The notes beneath the pieces are model-generated. The model was not told the origin of the DNA. It worked only from the letters and a program-made list of their open reading frames with translations, and did no database searches. DNA of 8,229 bases from CAZBQG01 sp964493945 (lineage in GTDB: Bacteria > Pseudomonadota > Alphaproteobacteria > Rhodospirillales > UBA2165), in contig CAZBQG010000205.1 in the NCBI GenBank assembly GCA_964493945.1, positions 1 through 8,229 of the forward strand. The letters run 5' to 3'. A program made the position numbers and the translations under genes. Positions 8,042 through 8,229 of this stretch are shown here, piece after piece (the stretch's first letter is position 1; each line of letters opens with the position of its first letter).

Positions 8042-8090
8042 CTTATTACTCTATCTTTGGTACATATTTTTTATAATGATTACAACATAT

Positions 8091-8109
8091 TATGATACAT
8101 CATATCATA
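8091..8109. repeat. Perfect 7-bp inverted repeat, 5-base spacer
   Basis: TATGATA (8091-8097) and TATCATA (8103-8109) are exact reverse complements separated by CATCA. This could be a protein-binding dyad (recombinase, excisionase or repressor) or a weak hairpin. No T run follows, so it is not a standard terminator. The function is unknown and chance is possible at this base composition. Confidence 0.4.
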
Positions 8110-8144
8110 CAAAAACGATTGGTGAATGATTTGTACATAATGCG

Positions 8145-8164
8145 TATCACTCATTCTTGTGATA
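8145..8164. repeat. 6-bp inverted repeat, 8-base spacer
   Basis: TATCAC (8145-8150) and GTGATA (8159-8164) are exact reverse complements around TCATTCTT. The right arm runs into the tandem repeat at 8160-8175. No T run follows on either strand, so a terminator is not supported. Confidence 0.3.
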
Positions 8165-8175
8165 AAATGATAAAA
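8160..8175 (+). repeat. Tandem direct repeat TGATAAAA x2
   Basis: Two perfect, directly abutting copies of TGATAAAA (8160-8167 and 8168-8175) end 18 bases before the second tRNA-like sequence. The spot also contains -10-like sequence (TAAAAT at 8163-8168) at a plausible distance for a tRNA promoter, but I find no well-spaced -35 element. Confidence 0.4.
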
Positions 8176-8193
8176 GAGTTAGTGAGAAAATGT

Positions 8194-8229
8194 GGGCGCG
8201 TAGCTCAGTTGGATAGAGTGCCAGATTCC
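8194..8229 (+). tRNA. tRNA-Arg 5' part, cut by window end inside the anticodon
   Basis: The acceptor strand is GGGCGCG (8194-8200), then TA, D stem GCTC (8203-8206) paired with GAGT (8216-8219, one G-U pair), anticodon stem CCAGA (8221-8225), loop beginning TT and the first two anticodon bases CC at 8228-8229. The third anticodon base lies outside, so CCG or CCT (both Arg) are possible; the D-arm style and stem argue against Trp or Gly. It matches the first tRNA half at 30 of 36 positions but has a different acceptor strand. It is therefore a distinct gene and not a copy that could repair the first. Whether it is complete beyond the window is unknown. Confidence 0.65.

Larger units (their letters stand above)
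8042..8193 (+). other. AT-rich foreign-looking segment with short repeats
   Basis: About 25% GC by hand count (38 of 150 bases for 8041-8190), in sharp contrast to the GC-rich operon. The change happens at the tRNA anticodon loop. It holds no credible gene; the longest ATG frame I found by hand is 17 codons (8076-8129). It has paired short repeats: GTACATA at 8060-8066 and 8133-8139, AATGATT at 8075-8081 and 8125-8131, tandem TGATAAAA at 8160-8175, and inverted TATGATA/TATCATA at 8091-8109. Such repeats can be arm sites of a recombinase, but in sequence this AT-rich some will arise by chance. Its origin (element end, or unrelated genome joined in assembly) is undetermined. Confidence 0.6.

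Noticed and set aside
8076..8129. Small 17-codon ATG frame in the AT-rich segment
   Set aside because: It is too short, has no ribosome site, and is expected by chance.
8042..8193. CRISPR-like or toxin-antitoxin content in the AT-rich segment
   Set aside because: The repeats are only 7 to 8 bases with irregular spacing, and there is no gene of adequate size.
8042..8229. Group I intron in the anticodon loop of tRNA-Arg(CCT), as known in Agrobacterium
   Set aside because: The insertion position would fit and the 5' exon ends in T, but I see no guide sequence pairing with ATTCCT near the start of the insert and no recognisable core. No 3' exon (AATCTGA) appears; a different tRNA 5' end follows instead. 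An intron running past the window cannot be fully excluded.

Overview
The window is a compact, GC-rich (roughly 60% or more by eye) plus-strand operon that encodes a nearly complete fatty-acid beta-oxidation pathway. It ends in a very AT-rich segment flanked by two tRNA-Arg 5' parts. Gene content, protein style (FadD-, LiuR- and FadE-like) and tRNA sequence suggest an alphaproteobacterium, possibly Rhodospirillales-like. That assignment rests on recognised protein flavour, not on a phylogeny.

Layout: (1) 51-1709, long-chain acyl-CoA ligase (FadD type), whose N-terminus looks disturbed by a one-base frameshift near 71-75; (2) 1706-2104, a MerR-family regulator resembling LiuR; (3) 2101-3240, a thiolase (FadA type); (4) 3237-5555, a bifunctional 3-hydroxyacyl-CoA dehydrogenase/enoyl-CoA hydratase with the dehydrogenase half first (FadN-like order); (5) 5561-7981, a membrane-anchored FadE-type acyl-CoA dehydrogenase. 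The first four genes overlap by 4 bases each (ATGA, ATGA, GTGA), and the fifth starts 5 bases after the fourth. They are therefore almost certainly co-transcribed and translationally coupled.

Together the enzymes activate a fatty acid to its CoA thioester (FadD), oxidise it to the enoyl-CoA (FadE), hydrate and re-oxidise it (FadN-like protein) and cleave off acetyl-CoA (FadA). The MerR protein is the likely pathway regulator. Its operator and the operon promoter are not in the window.

The right end is different. The 5' half of a tRNA-Arg (anticodon CCT) starts 21 bases after the fadE stop and is intact through the anticodon loop (8041). There it joins about 150 bases of roughly 25% GC DNA with short direct and inverted repeats. 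A second, different tRNA-Arg-like 5' part (30 of 36 positions identical) begins at 8194 and is cut by the window end inside its anticodon. This could be an integration junction of a mobile element or an assembly chimera; the sequence alone does not decide. I see no undescribed multi-gene system: the operon is ordinary metabolism, and the tRNA junction is the only structurally strange part.
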